Shown: piece after piece, positions 9,243 to 17,692 of the stretch | How the letters are laid out: the number at the start of each line of letters is the position of its first letter | Position numbering within the stretch: the first letter of the stretch is position 1 | NCBI RefSeq assembly: GCF_008704715.1 | Contig: NZ_CP023689.1 | Location: forward strand, 6,944,001 to 7,008,000 | DNA from: Streptomyces chartreusis | GTDB taxonomy: Bacteria > Actinomycetota > Actinomycetes > Streptomycetales > Streptomycetaceae | DNA length: 64,000 nt | Direction of reading: 5' to 3' | The notes under the pieces: model-generated | Database searches by the model: none | What the model was told of the DNA's origin: nothing | The model's input: only the letters and a program-made list of their open reading frames with translations | Made by a program: the position numbers and the translations under genes

Positions 9243-10580
9243 GTGTCCGAAGCAGACAGACCGCACGCCACATCCGAAGCCGACAGACCACGCACCGCGC
9301 AGGAACCACGACTGCGCACCCGTGACAGGAACCGCCCCCGCGCACGCTTACCGGTCCACGTCCTTCTCGCCCTTCCGCTCGCCCTGGCCGGGCTGATCGC
9401 CCTGTTGGTCACGGGCAACGCGCTACGGCCGTTCGACCGGGTCGTCACGATCGAGGCCAGGATGGCCTCCAAGTCCGACTACTTCAAGGACCCCGAGGTG
9501 CAGCGGCTGCTGCTGAAGCACGGCCTGCGCGTCGACATCCACCGCCTCGGCTCCCGCGGCATCGCCACGCAGTCCCTGACGGGCATGGACGCCGTCTTCC
9601 CGTCCGGCCAGCCCGCGGCCAAGCTCATCCTCGACCGGCAGGACCGCTCGGTGCGTTCGGTGCGCCCCTTCGTGACACCGCTGGTGCTCGGCACGTTCCG
9701 GGCCTACGCCGAGACCCTGGAGAAGATGGGCGTCGCCACCGCCCAGCCCCCGGCCGGCGGCGGCAGGGCGCTCTACTACGACCTCGACATGGACCGTTTC
9801 ATGGGCCTGCTCGACGGCAGGACCGGCACCAAGGACCAGACCCTGACCGGCGATCAGGACCGGGACGGCGTCACCGAACGCGCCGACACCTGGAACGGCA
9901 TCGGCTTCGACCGGCCCGGCGGACGCAGCAACAGCGGCCGGGTCCTGGTGCGCACCTCCAGCGTCTGCGAGTCCAACTCCGCCGGCGCCTACCTGAGCAT
10001 CCTCGCCTTCGTGGCCAACGGCGACAGCACACCCGGCGCCGGCCAGGCCGACGAGACCAAGGCGATGGAGGAGGCCCGGACCGTCGCCCGGAAGATCAAA
10101 CCCCTCATCGACCTCCAGGGCATGTGGGCCGACGAACAGGCCGACAGCTACCTCTCCGACCTCGGCGAGAGCATCGCGCCCATCTCCCTGATCTACGAGC
10201 ACCAGTACCTGGCCCACCAGATCGCCCACGAGCGCGAGCACGGCGAGGCCGACACCGACCGGGTCCTGCTCTACCCGACGCCCTACGCCCTCACCGAGCC
10301 CCAGCTGATCTCCCTCAGCGGCGAGGGCGACCGGCTCGTTCGCGTCATCCAGGACGACCCCGAACTGCGCCGGCGCGCCATCGAACTGGGCTTCCGCGTC
10401 CGCTTCTCCGGCGAGGACGGCACCAGCGACCAGCTCAACGCCTACCTGGCCGACCACGGCATCCAGGTGCCGAGACCCAACCGCGACGAGACCAAGGTCT
10501 ACGAACCCGACCTGGACGTCCTGGAGGAGATCATCGACTCCGTGGGCACCTGCCCCCCGGCCGTCCGGGACACCCCGTGA
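9243..10580 (+). CDS. Membrane-anchored binding-protein-like protein (surface trio 1)
   Basis: 445 residues from a GTG. A basic N-terminus is followed by one membrane helix (VLLALPLALAGLIALLV, about residues 41-57) and a long extracytoplasmic domain. The domain looks like a periplasmic binding-protein fold (MDAVFPSGQPAAKLI near residue 114). The stop overlaps the next GTG by four bases, and the next gene also combines a binding-protein-like domain with VWA, so the two probably form a surface complex. I cannot assign a ligand. Confidence 0.75.
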   Translation: MSEADRPHATSEADRPRTAQEPRLRTRDRNRPRARLPVHVLLALPLALAGLIALLVTGNALRPFDRVVTIEARMASKSDYFKDPEVQRLLLKHGLRVDIHRLGSRGIATQSLTGMDAVFPSGQPAAKLILDRQDRSVRSVRPFVTPLVLGTFRAYAETLEKMGVATAQPPAGGGRALYYDLDMDRFMGLLDGRTGTKDQTLTGDQDRDGVTERADTWNGIGFDRPGGRSNSGRVLVRTSSVCESNSAGAYLSILAFVANGDSTPGAGQADETKAMEEARTVARKIKPLIDLQGMWADEQADSYLSDLGESIAPISLIYEHQYLAHQIAHEREHGEADTDRVLLYPTPYALTEPQLISLSGEGDRLVRVIQDDPELRRRAIELGFRVRFSGEDGTSDQLNAYLADHGIQVPRPNRDETKVYEPDLDVLEEIIDSVGTCPPAVRDTP

Positions 10581-12139
10581 AGCGCCGCACCCTCACCGCC
10601 TGTCTGACGCTGACCCTGCTCGCCGCCCTCACCTCCTGCGGCGGCGGAGACGAGGACATCACCCTGCGCGTCCTCGCCAGCCCCGAACTCGCCGACCTGG
10701 AACCACTGCTGGGCGACCTGAAGGACGACACCGGCGTCGAGCTCGACATGGACTACCGGGCCACGGCCGACCTGTCCGGCGCCCGCGGCTCGTCGTACGA
10801 CCTGGCCTGGCCGGCCTCCGACCGCTCCTTCCTGCTGCGGCTCCAGGACAAGGGCGAACGGGCGGCCCGCCCCGAGTCGACGCCGATCATGCGCTCGCCC
10901 GTGGTCGTCGGCCTCACCCCGCGGACCGCCGACACACTCACGGCCCGGGCACCGGACGGGCGGCTGTCCTGGGCGGACATCGCGGACGCGGCGGCCGACG
11001 GCACCGTACGGTTCGGGATGGCCGATCCGCGCAGCAGCGACACCGGGCGCGCGGCCCTCGTCGGCGTCGCCACCGCCGCCGCGGGCACCGGCAGCGCACT
11101 GCGCGAACAGGACGTCTCCTGCGACCGGTTGCGCGGCTTCCGCTCCGGCCAGACCCTCACCGGCGCCAGCTCGCGCGAGCTCATCGCCGCCTACCCGGGC
11201 CATCAGGGCGAGGCGAACGCGCTGATCGCCCACGAGTCGGAGCTGCTGTCCCTCAACGCCTCCAAGAAGCTCCGCGAACCCCTGCGGATCGTCCACCCCG
11301 ACGACGGCATGGTGCTGTCCGACTTCCCGCTGCTCCTCCTCGACGCCGACGAGCGGGGCGCCTACCGCAAGGTCGTCGACTGGCTGCTGAAGGACGACGT
11401 GCAGCGCGAACTGATGCGGCGCACCTGGCGCCGCCCGGTCAACCAGGACGTCACCCCGGCCGAGCCGCTGCGCGAGGCGGTCGGCAACGCCCTGTCCTAC
11501 CCCGACCGGCTCTCCATCGTGGAACGGCTCGTCGCCGACTACGGCGATCCCGCGAGCGCCACCACCGACCAGGTGGTGTTCCTGCTCGACTTCTCCGGCT
11601 CCATGCGCGGCGAGCGGATCGCCGGCCTGCGCGCCGCGTTCGCCGGGCTCAGCGGCGCCGACCCCACCTCCACCGGCAAGTTCGCCCGCTTCTACCGGGG
11701 CGAACACCTCACCGTCGTACGGTTCGGCGAGCGGGTCCTCCAGGAGCGCACGGTCACCGTGCGCGGCGACGGCGACCTGCGCGCCCTCGGCAAGGTCGTG
11801 GCCGCCGGCTCCTTCGACGACTTCACCGCCGTCTGGTCCGCCCTCGACCGCGGCTACCGCATCGCCACGGACGCCGTGCGCGAGGCACCCGAACGGCCCG
11901 TCGCCATCGTGCTGATGACAGACGGCGAGAGCAACGCGGGCATCTCCTACGCCGAGTTCCTGCGCCGGTACGAGCGTCTGGGCGCCGACGCACGCGAAGT
12001 GCCCACCTTCCCAGTCCACTTCGGCGAGGCCGACGCGGCGGCGCTGGACAAGGCCGCCCGCGCGACCGGAGGCCGAATGGTCGACGCCGACGAGTCATCC
12101 CTCTCCGACGCCTTCAAGGAGATCCGTGGGTGTCATTGA
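10577..12139 (+). CDS. Lipoprotein with binding-protein-like and VWA domains (surface trio 2)
   Basis: A 520-residue protein. Its signal peptide ends in the lipobox LTSC near residue 20, so it should be lipid-anchored outside the cell. The first ~310 residues resemble an extracellular solute-binding domain. A von Willebrand factor A domain follows (about 333-515) with the metal-site motif DFSGSM near residue 338 and the later MTDGESNAG. The GTG start overlaps the previous stop, and the end overlaps the next gene by 14 bases. This order is known as 'substrate-binding and VWA domain-containing protein'; its role is not established. Confidence 0.85.
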   Translation: MKRRTLTACLTLTLLAALTSCGGGDEDITLRVLASPELADLEPLLGDLKDDTGVELDMDYRATADLSGARGSSYDLAWPASDRSFLLRLQDKGERAARPESTPIMRSPVVVGLTPRTADTLTARAPDGRLSWADIADAAADGTVRFGMADPRSSDTGRAALVGVATAAAGTGSALREQDVSCDRLRGFRSGQTLTGASSRELIAAYPGHQGEANALIAHESELLSLNASKKLREPLRIVHPDDGMVLSDFPLLLLDADERGAYRKVVDWLLKDDVQRELMRRTWRRPVNQDVTPAEPLREAVGNALSYPDRLSIVERLVADYGDPASATTDQVVFLLDFSGSMRGERIAGLRAAFAGLSGADPTSTGKFARFYRGEHLTVVRFGERVLQERTVTVRGDGDLRALGKVVAAGSFDDFTAVWSALDRGYRIATDAVREAPERPVAIVLMTDGESNAGISYAEFLRRYERLGADAREVPTFPVHFGEADAAALDKAARATGGRMVDADESSLSDAFKEIRGCH

Positions 12140-12899
12140 CAGTCAGTGGTGGAGCCTGCGGTGGCCCTGGATGGTCGTCTGGCTCCTGACAGCGGTGTGC
12201 GTCGCCGTGGTGGCGCAGTACGTGGTGGCCCGCTGGGTGGCCGCCCGGCGCAGACGGCGGGTGCGGGACGGCCGCATGTTCTCCGGAATGTGCATCTATC
12301 TCCACGAGACACGGGTCGAGGGCGTCGCGGACATCCTCGGCATACCGAAGGCCGACGTGAACGTCTCCCACGAGACCAGCGTCTCCACCGGCTTCGGGCT
12401 GTTCGGCCGCTTCACAGTCGGCGGCCGGGCCGAGCGTGACACCAACACGCAGACGCGCAGGGAGTACTGGGAGCCCAACACGCCCATGAAGACGATCCGT
12501 CTGATCATGGACCGGCTGCGGGCCCGGGACATGGTGGTGGACGCCGACCTCGCGACCGGGCAGCTCTTCCTCACCGCGGCTCTCGCCGACGAACTGCGCG
12601 GCGCCGAGGCCAGGGGCACCCCGCTGACGGCGGTCAGGGGGACGTACGTCTCGGTCTCCGGCCTGTTCACCGTCCGCAGGGACGGCGAGGACGTCGTCCT
12701 GCACGCCCGCTACGGCACCGGCGAACCGCGCGCCCAGGTGAAGATCACCTGCGAGACGTCCTGGGTGCGCGAGGAGGAGTTCCGGGTCGACCGCTACTCG
12801 GCGGACGAGGAGTTCCCGGCCACCTGCCTGGGCCGGGTACGCGCCTGGAACGCCACGACGGGCGAACTCACCCTGGACCCCATCTCGGTCTTCCAGTGA
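12126..12899 (+). CDS. Membrane protein of unknown function (surface trio 3)
   Basis: 257 residues starting at a GTG inside the end of the VWA gene, with AAGGAG just upstream. One strong membrane helix (WMVVWLLTAVCVAVVAQYVVA, about residues 15-35) is followed by an Arg-rich stretch and a soluble domain without recognised motifs. Operon position suggests it works with the two preceding surface proteins. Confidence 0.75.
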   Translation: MGVIDSQWWSLRWPWMVVWLLTAVCVAVVAQYVVARWVAARRRRRVRDGRMFSGMCIYLHETRVEGVADILGIPKADVNVSHETSVSTGFGLFGRFTVGGRAERDTNTQTRREYWEPNTPMKTIRLIMDRLRARDMVVDADLATGQLFLTAALADELRGAEARGTPLTAVRGTYVSVSGLFTVRRDGEDVVLHARYGTGEPRAQVKITCETSWVREEEFRVDRYSADEEFPATCLGRVRAWNATTGELTLDPISVFQ

Positions 12900-12914
12900 A
12901 CTCTTCCTGTGCGA

Positions 12915-13925
12915 CTACGAGTTGAGTTCGGCGAGCAGGCGCAGCGTGGGCCGGTCGGGCGAGAGCACCAGCAGATCGGTCACCGGCCCCTTGCGCCACA
13001 ACTCCAGCCGCTCGGCGATCCGTTCACGCGGCCCGACGAGCGAGATCTCGTCGGCGAACGCGTCCGGCACGGCGAGCACGGCCTCCTCCTTACGACCGCT
13101 GAGGAACAGCTCCTGGATCCGCCGCGCCTCCTCCTCGTACCCCATGCGCGCCATCAGGTCGGCGTGGAAGTTGCGGGCCGCGTGACCCATGCCGCCGATG
13201 TAGAACCCGAGCATGGCCTTGACGGGCAGCAGCCCCTCGGAGACGTCGTCGCAGACCTGGACCCGGGCCATCGGCGCGACGACGAAACCCTCGGGCAACT
13301 CGGCGACTGCCTCCCCGTACACGTCGGGCCTGCTCGGCGACCAGTACAACGGCAGCCAGCCGTCGGCGATCCGGATGGTCTGGGCCACGTTCTTCGGCCC
13401 CTCGGCACCCAGCAGTACGGGCAGGTCCGCCCGCAGCGGATGCGTGATCGGCTTCAGCGCCTTCCCGATGCCGGTGCCGTCCGGCCCGCTGTACGGGTGG
13501 GAGTGGAATCGCCCGTCCAGCGCCACCGGCCCCTCGCGCCGCAGCACTTGGCGTACGACATCGACGTACTCCCTCGTCGCGGTGAGCGGCGACTTCGGGA
13601 ACGGCCGCCCGTACCACCCTTCCACCACCTGCGGCCCCGACAGCCCGAGCCCCAGCATCATCCGCCCGCCGGAGAGGTGGTCGAGGGTGAGGGCGTGCAT
13701 GGCGGTGGTCGTGGGGGAGCGGGCGGCCATCTGCGCGACGGCGGTACCGAGCCTGATCGTCGACGTCCGGGCGGCGATCCAGGTGAGCGCGGTGAAGGCG
13801 TCCGAGCCCCAGGACTCGGCGGTCCACACGGAGTCGTAGCCGAGCCGCTCCGCCTCCTGGGCGAGCGGTACGTGGTCCGGGGAGGGGCCGCGCCCCCAAT
13901 ACCCGAGTGCGAGCCCGAGCCGCAT
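12915..13925 (-). CDS. LLM-class F420-dependent oxidoreductase
   Basis: A 336-residue luciferase-like monooxygenase-fold protein. It opens MRLGLALGYWGRGPSPDH and contains SVWTAESWGSDAFTAL and GRMMLGLGLSGPQVVEGWYG, all typical of F420-dependent LLM enzymes. The ATG at 13925 has GGAGG upstream; the longer reading to 13985 crosses the operator-like palindrome and is unlikely. Substrate unknown. The shared palindrome suggests common control with the aldehyde dehydrogenase-ferredoxin operon. Confidence 0.9.
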   Translation of the reverse strand: MRLGLALGYWGRGPSPDHVPLAQEAERLGYDSVWTAESWGSDAFTALTWIAARTSTIRLGTAVAQMAARSPTTTAMHALTLDHLSGGRMMLGLGLSGPQVVEGWYGRPFPKSPLTATREYVDVVRQVLRREGPVALDGRFHSHPYSGPDGTGIGKALKPITHPLRADLPVLLGAEGPKNVAQTIRIADGWLPLYWSPSRPDVYGEAVAELPEGFVVAPMARVQVCDDVSEGLLPVKAMLGFYIGGMGHAARNFHADLMARMGYEEEARRIQELFLSGRKEEAVLAVPDAFADEISLVGPRERIAERLELWRKGPVTDLLVLSPDRPTLRLLAELNS

Positions 13926-13939
13926 AAGCCTGCCTCCTA

Positions 13940-13954
13940 CTGACGGATCGTCAG
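13940..13954. promoter_or_regulatory. Perfect palindrome CTGACGGATCGTCAG (operator)
   Basis: CTGACG-GAT-CGTCAG, with perfect 6-base arms, lies 15 bases before the LLM gene start. A one-mismatch copy lies before the aldehyde dehydrogenase at 2697-2711. The position over the promoter or start region fits a repressor site. Confidence 0.6.
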
Positions 13955-13985
13955 GTCCTTGGACCGGAGGGCGACTGTACGACAA

Positions 13986-14015
13986 CGGCCCCTCACCGGG
14001 AAGGGTGAGGGGCCG
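13986..14015 (-). terminator. Hairpin terminator after the DUF5336-like gene
   Basis: CGGCCCCTCACC, a 6-base loop, then GGTGAGGGGCCG: a 12-bp perfect stem about 22 bases beyond the stop of the minus-strand gene ending at 14037. It lies upstream of the next minus-strand gene and separates the two units. Confidence 0.75.
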
Positions 14016-14036
14016 CGGTACGGCTTGCCGTGCGAC

Positions 14037-14819
14037 TCAGCCGCGCTGAATGCCCGAGGTGTCCTGCAGCACACCACGACGACCGTCCTGCGTCTGCGCG
14101 ACCAGCGTGGCGCCACGCTGCTCGACGGCCAGGTACCAGGTGCCCGGCGCCAGTTCGGCGATCGGCGACGGCGAGCCGTCCTCCGCGAACAGCGGCCGCG
14201 GCACGGGCACGGCGAACCAGAACGGGGAGAAGTCCCCACCGGCGGTCGGCGCGGGAGCCTGCGGCTGCCCACCCCCGAACGGCTGCCCGGCCTGCGGCTG
14301 CCCACCGTAGGGCTGCGGCTGCTGGGCGCCCGGGTACCCGTAACCACCCTGCGGCTGCCCGCCGTAGGGCTGCGGGGCGGAGGGACTGGGGGCCGGGAGA
14401 AGGGCGGCCTGGAGGGCGGGGACGAGGGGGGTGGCGATGGCGCCGCCGGCGAGGATCAGGGCGGCGAGGAAGCCGAGGATGAGACCGGCGCCGGCGTTCT
14501 CGGCGTCGATCAGGTTCCACAGCATGATCCATGCGGTCAGGAGGGTCAGGGCGACGCCGGTCGGCCCCAGCTCCAGGCCCGCGACCTTGCGAGGGGCGGG
14601 AAGAAGACGCGCAACCACGATCAGCGCGGCACCGATCACGCCGCCCATGTACACACCGAGACCGAGCCCGATGCTGTCCCATGCATTCGGGATCTCGTAC
14701 GAATCACAGATGTTGCCCGGAGCGTCGCAGCCGGCCAAGCCGAGGAATGACGCGATGAACAGCAATACCGCTGCTCCGATCACCACGCCGTCGCCTCGAG
14801 TGAGGGAGCGGATATTCAC
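14037..14819 (-). CDS. Four-helix membrane protein with Pro/Gln/Gly-rich tail (DUF5336-like)
   Basis: 260 residues. Four hydrophobic helices occupy roughly residues 10-150, including VVIGAAVLLFIASFLGLAG and LILGFLAALILAGGAIATPL. A proline/glutamine/glycine-rich section follows with repeated PYGGQPQ units. A short folded C-terminal segment (about residues 210-260) ends the protein. The layout resembles actinobacterial DUF5336 membrane proteins; function unknown. It has its own terminator at 13986-14015. Confidence 0.75.
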   Translation of the reverse strand: MNIRSLTRGDGVVIGAAVLLFIASFLGLAGCDAPGNICDSYEIPNAWDSIGLGLGVYMGGVIGAALIVVARLLPAPRKVAGLELGPTGVALTLLTAWIMLWNLIDAENAGAGLILGFLAALILAGGAIATPLVPALQAALLPAPSPSAPQPYGGQPQGGYGYPGAQQPQPYGGQPQAGQPFGGGQPQAPAPTAGGDFSPFWFAVPVPRPLFAEDGSPSPIAELAPGTWYLAVEQRGATLVAQTQDGRRGVLQDTSGIQRG

Positions 14820-14979
14820 TTCAAAGGTCCTTCGTCGGTCGTCTCGTCGTCGGTAGAGGCGTCGCTGTCACCATGTCGCCGCAAGGCCCCTGTGTGAAGC
14901 GCGGGGGTGGCCCCTCATCGTACGGCCGACCTTATCGTCCGACCGACGAGGTTGTCCGCCGGGATCAGTCCGTGGACCA
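14820..14979. other. Intergenic region, no gene seen
   Basis: 160 bases upstream of the membrane protein gene, presumably holding its promoter. A short plus-strand frame here has no support. Confidence 0.4.
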
Positions 14980-15125
14980 CTACCCCCGCAGGAAACTCAC
15001 GATCCCTTCAGAGACTCCACGCCCGCACTTGCGGCGCCCCACGCCGCTGGTCAGCAGCGCCGCGTTCTTGTTATCGCGCCGCTGCGCGAACAGCCGTATG
15101 ACTTGGAAACCGTTGACGGATTGAT
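14980..15125 (-). pseudogene. 3' remnant of a duplicated N-acetylmuramoyl-L-alanine amidase gene
   Basis: The minus strand here encodes a degraded copy of the last ~47 residues of the amidase at 17693-18646. RDNKNAALLTSG matches RDSKDAAQLTSG, and SEGIVSFL is identical, ending in TAG in both. The DNA also matches (GAAACTCACGAT and CCGTTGAC blocks). Similarity stops at ATTGA (15121-15125), where the IscB element begins. The catalytic Glu segment IECGNMR is changed to IRLFAQR, so this copy is dead. The 5' part of the copy is not found next to the element. Confidence 0.8.
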
Positions 15126-15134
15126 ACGTACAGG

Positions 15135-16452
15135 TCAGGCATGTGCGACTTCGGCCCGTGTGGTGTAGGCGTAGCCGTCGGCTCGTTGGAGGAGGCGGAC
15201 GTGTCGGTGGTTGACGCCCTGGACCAGTCCATGGCGGGTCTTGATGTTGAAGTTGCCGGTGACGCGAACGGCGACGCGGCCCGTGTGGTTGCCCTGCCGC
15301 TTGCCGTTGGGGACGTTTGCGCGCACGAGGTCGCCGGTTGCGTAGCCGAAGTATTGCTTGGTGCGGGGCAGGGCGAGGCGAGGGAAGCCGTATCGGTCGG
15401 GGGCGGTGCGACGATAGGTACCGCGTCCAGTTGCCGTCACCACTTGAATGGCTTTGGGGTGACGCACCACGCTTGCCAGAACTCCGACGCACAGCGCGTC
15501 AAGGGTGTGACTTTTGGGCGTTGAGGTGCGTCGACGATTCCATCTTGTCCGGCCACCGGTGGACGGCCGTACGTCTGGGTGTAGGGCCTTGAGCGCTCGG
15601 AGCACTGCGCAACGGGTCGCGTTCATCGCTGCGGCGTCGCGCAGTGGAGTCTTCGCCTGTTGAAGAATCTTTGAGAGCACAGCGGGCTTCTTCTTGAGGA
15701 AGTCCTCGACCGGCATGTTGCTTTTCCGCTTGTTGCAGGGAAGGCAGGCGAGGGTCAGGTTGGAGACACGGTCGGATCCGCCTCGCGATCGCGGATGGAT
15801 GTGGTCGATGTTGAGAGGGGTGCTCGTTGCTCCGCAGTAGGCGCACGCCCGGTTCCACTTCATCAGTAGGTACTCACGCACCTCCATTCCTTGTAGCGTG
15901 CCGCCTCGATACTCGGCAACGGATGCAGACGTGCCCGCGCTCATGGCATGAGGATCGAAGACGGAGAGTTCTACATGCACCGCGCGCACAGGAGCCCAGC
16001 GGGTCATCCTGTTCACCCACGCGGTGATGGTGTCGACCCGGTGCCTCAAGGACGGAGCGAGCCAGCCTTCTGGCCGTGCGCGGTTGTTGAAGCGGGGTGC
16101 TCGATAACGGAGGTTCCGCTGCCTGCGTGCCCGCCTGAGCGTGGCCCGGGAGGTAAGCCTGACGCTGATCGGTCCGCCTCGGTGTACGAGCTCGATCGCG
16201 AACAGGCCGTGGCGGACGGATGCATCCGCTTCGTCGACTGCCCGGAACAGGGCGATGCCGGTGAATCTGCTGCCTGGGTCGATACCCAGCTCAGCGCCGG
16301 TCACTTCCGAGGTGGCGGCAGTACGGTCTTTGAGGCGGATTACAAATGGGGTGTGACGATGCACGACGGCTCGCCCGTGACTGAGGAGTTTTGCGGGCAC
16401 GGGCCGGCGTACATGGCATGAGCGGTTGGTGGTGTCTGTCCAGAACGAACAC
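15135..16452 (-). pseudogene. iscB: IscB RNA-guided HNH/RuvC nuclease, one-base frameshift
   Basis: All IscB parts are present in order: the PLMP start (VFVLDRHHQPLMPC), RuvC-I (GIDPGSRFTG), an Arg-rich bridge helix (RRARRQRNLRYRAPRFNNR), RuvC-II (VHVELSVFD), HNH (CAYCG through NIDHIHPRSRGGSD to CLPCNKRKSN), and RuvC-III (KSHTLDALCVG). The total is about 438 residues, normal for the family. The PLMP part is in a different frame from the rest. One extra A in an AAAA run (TTTT at 16389-16392 on the plus strand) separates them. Removing one base restores RKLLSHGRAVV. The GTG at 16452 is the natural start. No TnpA gene is present. It could be dead, a sequencing error, or rescued by slippage. Confidence 0.85.
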
Positions 16453-16800
16453 CGCTGGATGACCCTCACGGGTCTCGCCCTTCCCCGCTGAAGCGGGGGC
16501 GGGGTGACGTCCTGCCAGATGGGTGCCCGCCGACAGGATCTCCCCTCGCCCATGTTCAGCACCCGTGCCCGGCACGGTGGCCGGGGGTCCGCAAGCCGTT
16601 TCGTCCCTACTCCCAGGGGTGTCTGCTCCTGCGGATTCCAGAGCGCGCCGCTGAGGAAGCACGGCGCGGTGGGTCTTCTCACGTGAACTGAACGTAGTCA
16701 TCGGATGCACCTCCTTGTGGTGATGACTGGGGCTGGTCAAACGTGGGCGTGACTCTCAACCAAGAGCCACGCCCCGGCCTTCAAGGCCGGAGAGCGAATG
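16453..16800 (-). ncRNA. Omega-RNA (HEARO) of the IscB locus
   Basis: The non-coding stretch directly upstream of iscB on the same strand is rich in hairpins. Read 5' to 3' on the minus strand it has CCGGCCTTGAAGGCCGG (16772-16792), then a GGCGTG...CACGCC arm pair, and near iscB CCCCGCTTCAGCGGGG and GACCCGTGAGGGTC. IscB guide RNAs lie in exactly this place, with the guide at their 5' end. That would put the guide in about the 16 bases beyond 16800. The end points are approximate. The PLMP frame happens to stay open through this region, but without coding character. Confidence 0.72.
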
Positions 16801-16978
16801 ACTTCAGGTCCTTCGTTTCGTGCTGAGCCTCGCCGCTGCACGTATGAGAAGACGACATCGCCGGTGATCGTCGTGTGTTCGTGATGCGGCGCCGACATTT
16901 TCGATCAAGTTTGGTCGGTCAGGTTCAAGGGGACTTTGAGATGCATCGCGGACTGCAGCACCGGGCACACGACAAGAA

Positions 16979-17010
16979 GCGGCCCGCCGGCATGCTTGCC
17001 GGCGGGCCGC
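16979..17010 (-). terminator. Strong hairpin terminator
   Basis: A perfect 14-bp stem (GCGGCCCGCCGGCA / TGCCGGCGGGCCGC) with a TGCT loop, 30 bases after the stop of the minus-strand secreted-protein gene and followed by a T-rich stretch on that strand. The rest of 16801-17040 shows no gene. Confidence 0.85.
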
Positions 17011-17040
17011 TCGAGAAGCTGGCTGCGACTCGCGACTCGG

Positions 17041-17580
17041 CTAACGCTCGCTGTACTTGAAGCAGACGCCGATCGGCTTGTAGGCCGTCTTGTTCCTCTG
17101 GACGATCCACTTGTCGCCCTGAGGTACGAGCATGGCCTGCACGTCGAACTTCTTCCCCGAGTACTTCACGAAGGCCGTCAGCGTTCCGTGCTTGCCCCGA
17201 GGCACTTCTTTGGAGCCGCTCACGGTGATGCTTCGTGACTTCGACACGTCCCATCCGACACCCGCACTGATGACACCCTTCGAGGCGTCGATGTGCTTCG
17301 AGAGCACCGTGCCGGTGGATCGGGTGTCATCAATGCGCAGCGTCATCCTGCCCCGGCCCGAGGCCATCGCAACGGGCGTCTTCCCGCACTTGGTCCCGAT
17401 GGAGCGTACGTGGATCAACCGCTTGGCGATGATCGCGCGGTTCCCACTCGCGACTTCGGAACTCTTTGCGCTCGGGGTTGCCTGTGCTGAGGTGCCCATG
17501 CCGAGCAGGCTCACGGACAAGCCAGCAATGATGACCCCGCGCTGGGCTGTTTGGAAATTCAACTGATCCCCCATGATCAT
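17041..17580 (-). CDS. Small secreted protein of unknown function
   Basis: About 179 residues. The N-terminus has a hydrophobic stretch (GVIIAGLSVSLLGMG) followed by SAQATPS, which reads as a cleavable signal peptide. The mature part is basic and polar, with two cysteines (KCGKTP and GVCFKYSER) that could form a disulfide. The start is uncertain: ATGs at 17580 and 17574 lack a good ribosome site, while a TTG at 17562 follows GGGGGA. No family recognised. It stands alone between the IscB locus and the amidase, and has its own strong terminator. Confidence 0.7.
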   Translation of the reverse strand: MIMGDQLNFQTAQRGVIIAGLSVSLLGMGTSAQATPSAKSSEVASGNRAIIAKRLIHVRSIGTKCGKTPVAMASGRGRMTLRIDDTRSTGTVLSKHIDASKGVISAGVGWDVSKSRSITVSGSKEVPRGKHGTLTAFVKYSGKKFDVQAMLVPQGDKWIVQRNKTAYKPIGVCFKYSER

Positions 17581-17692
17581 AAGAAGGCATCAGGGCCTCC
17601 GGTCGAGAACAGTTGATCAAGGGGTGTGTGCTTCTGCAACAGTCTTGAGATAGATCTGAGCGTGTGCGTGATGGCTCTGGGGTGCTCGGGAT

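Noticed and set aside
15135..16682. Continuous minus-strand frame as intact IscB of 515 residues
   Set aside because: Its first ~95 codons do not resemble IscB; the true PLMP start lies in the other frame across the A4 run.
16453..16740. Open frame upstream of iscB, in frame with its PLMP part
   Set aside because: It passes through the omega-RNA hairpins and has no protein-like character; the family starts at the PLMP strand (VFVLDRHH).
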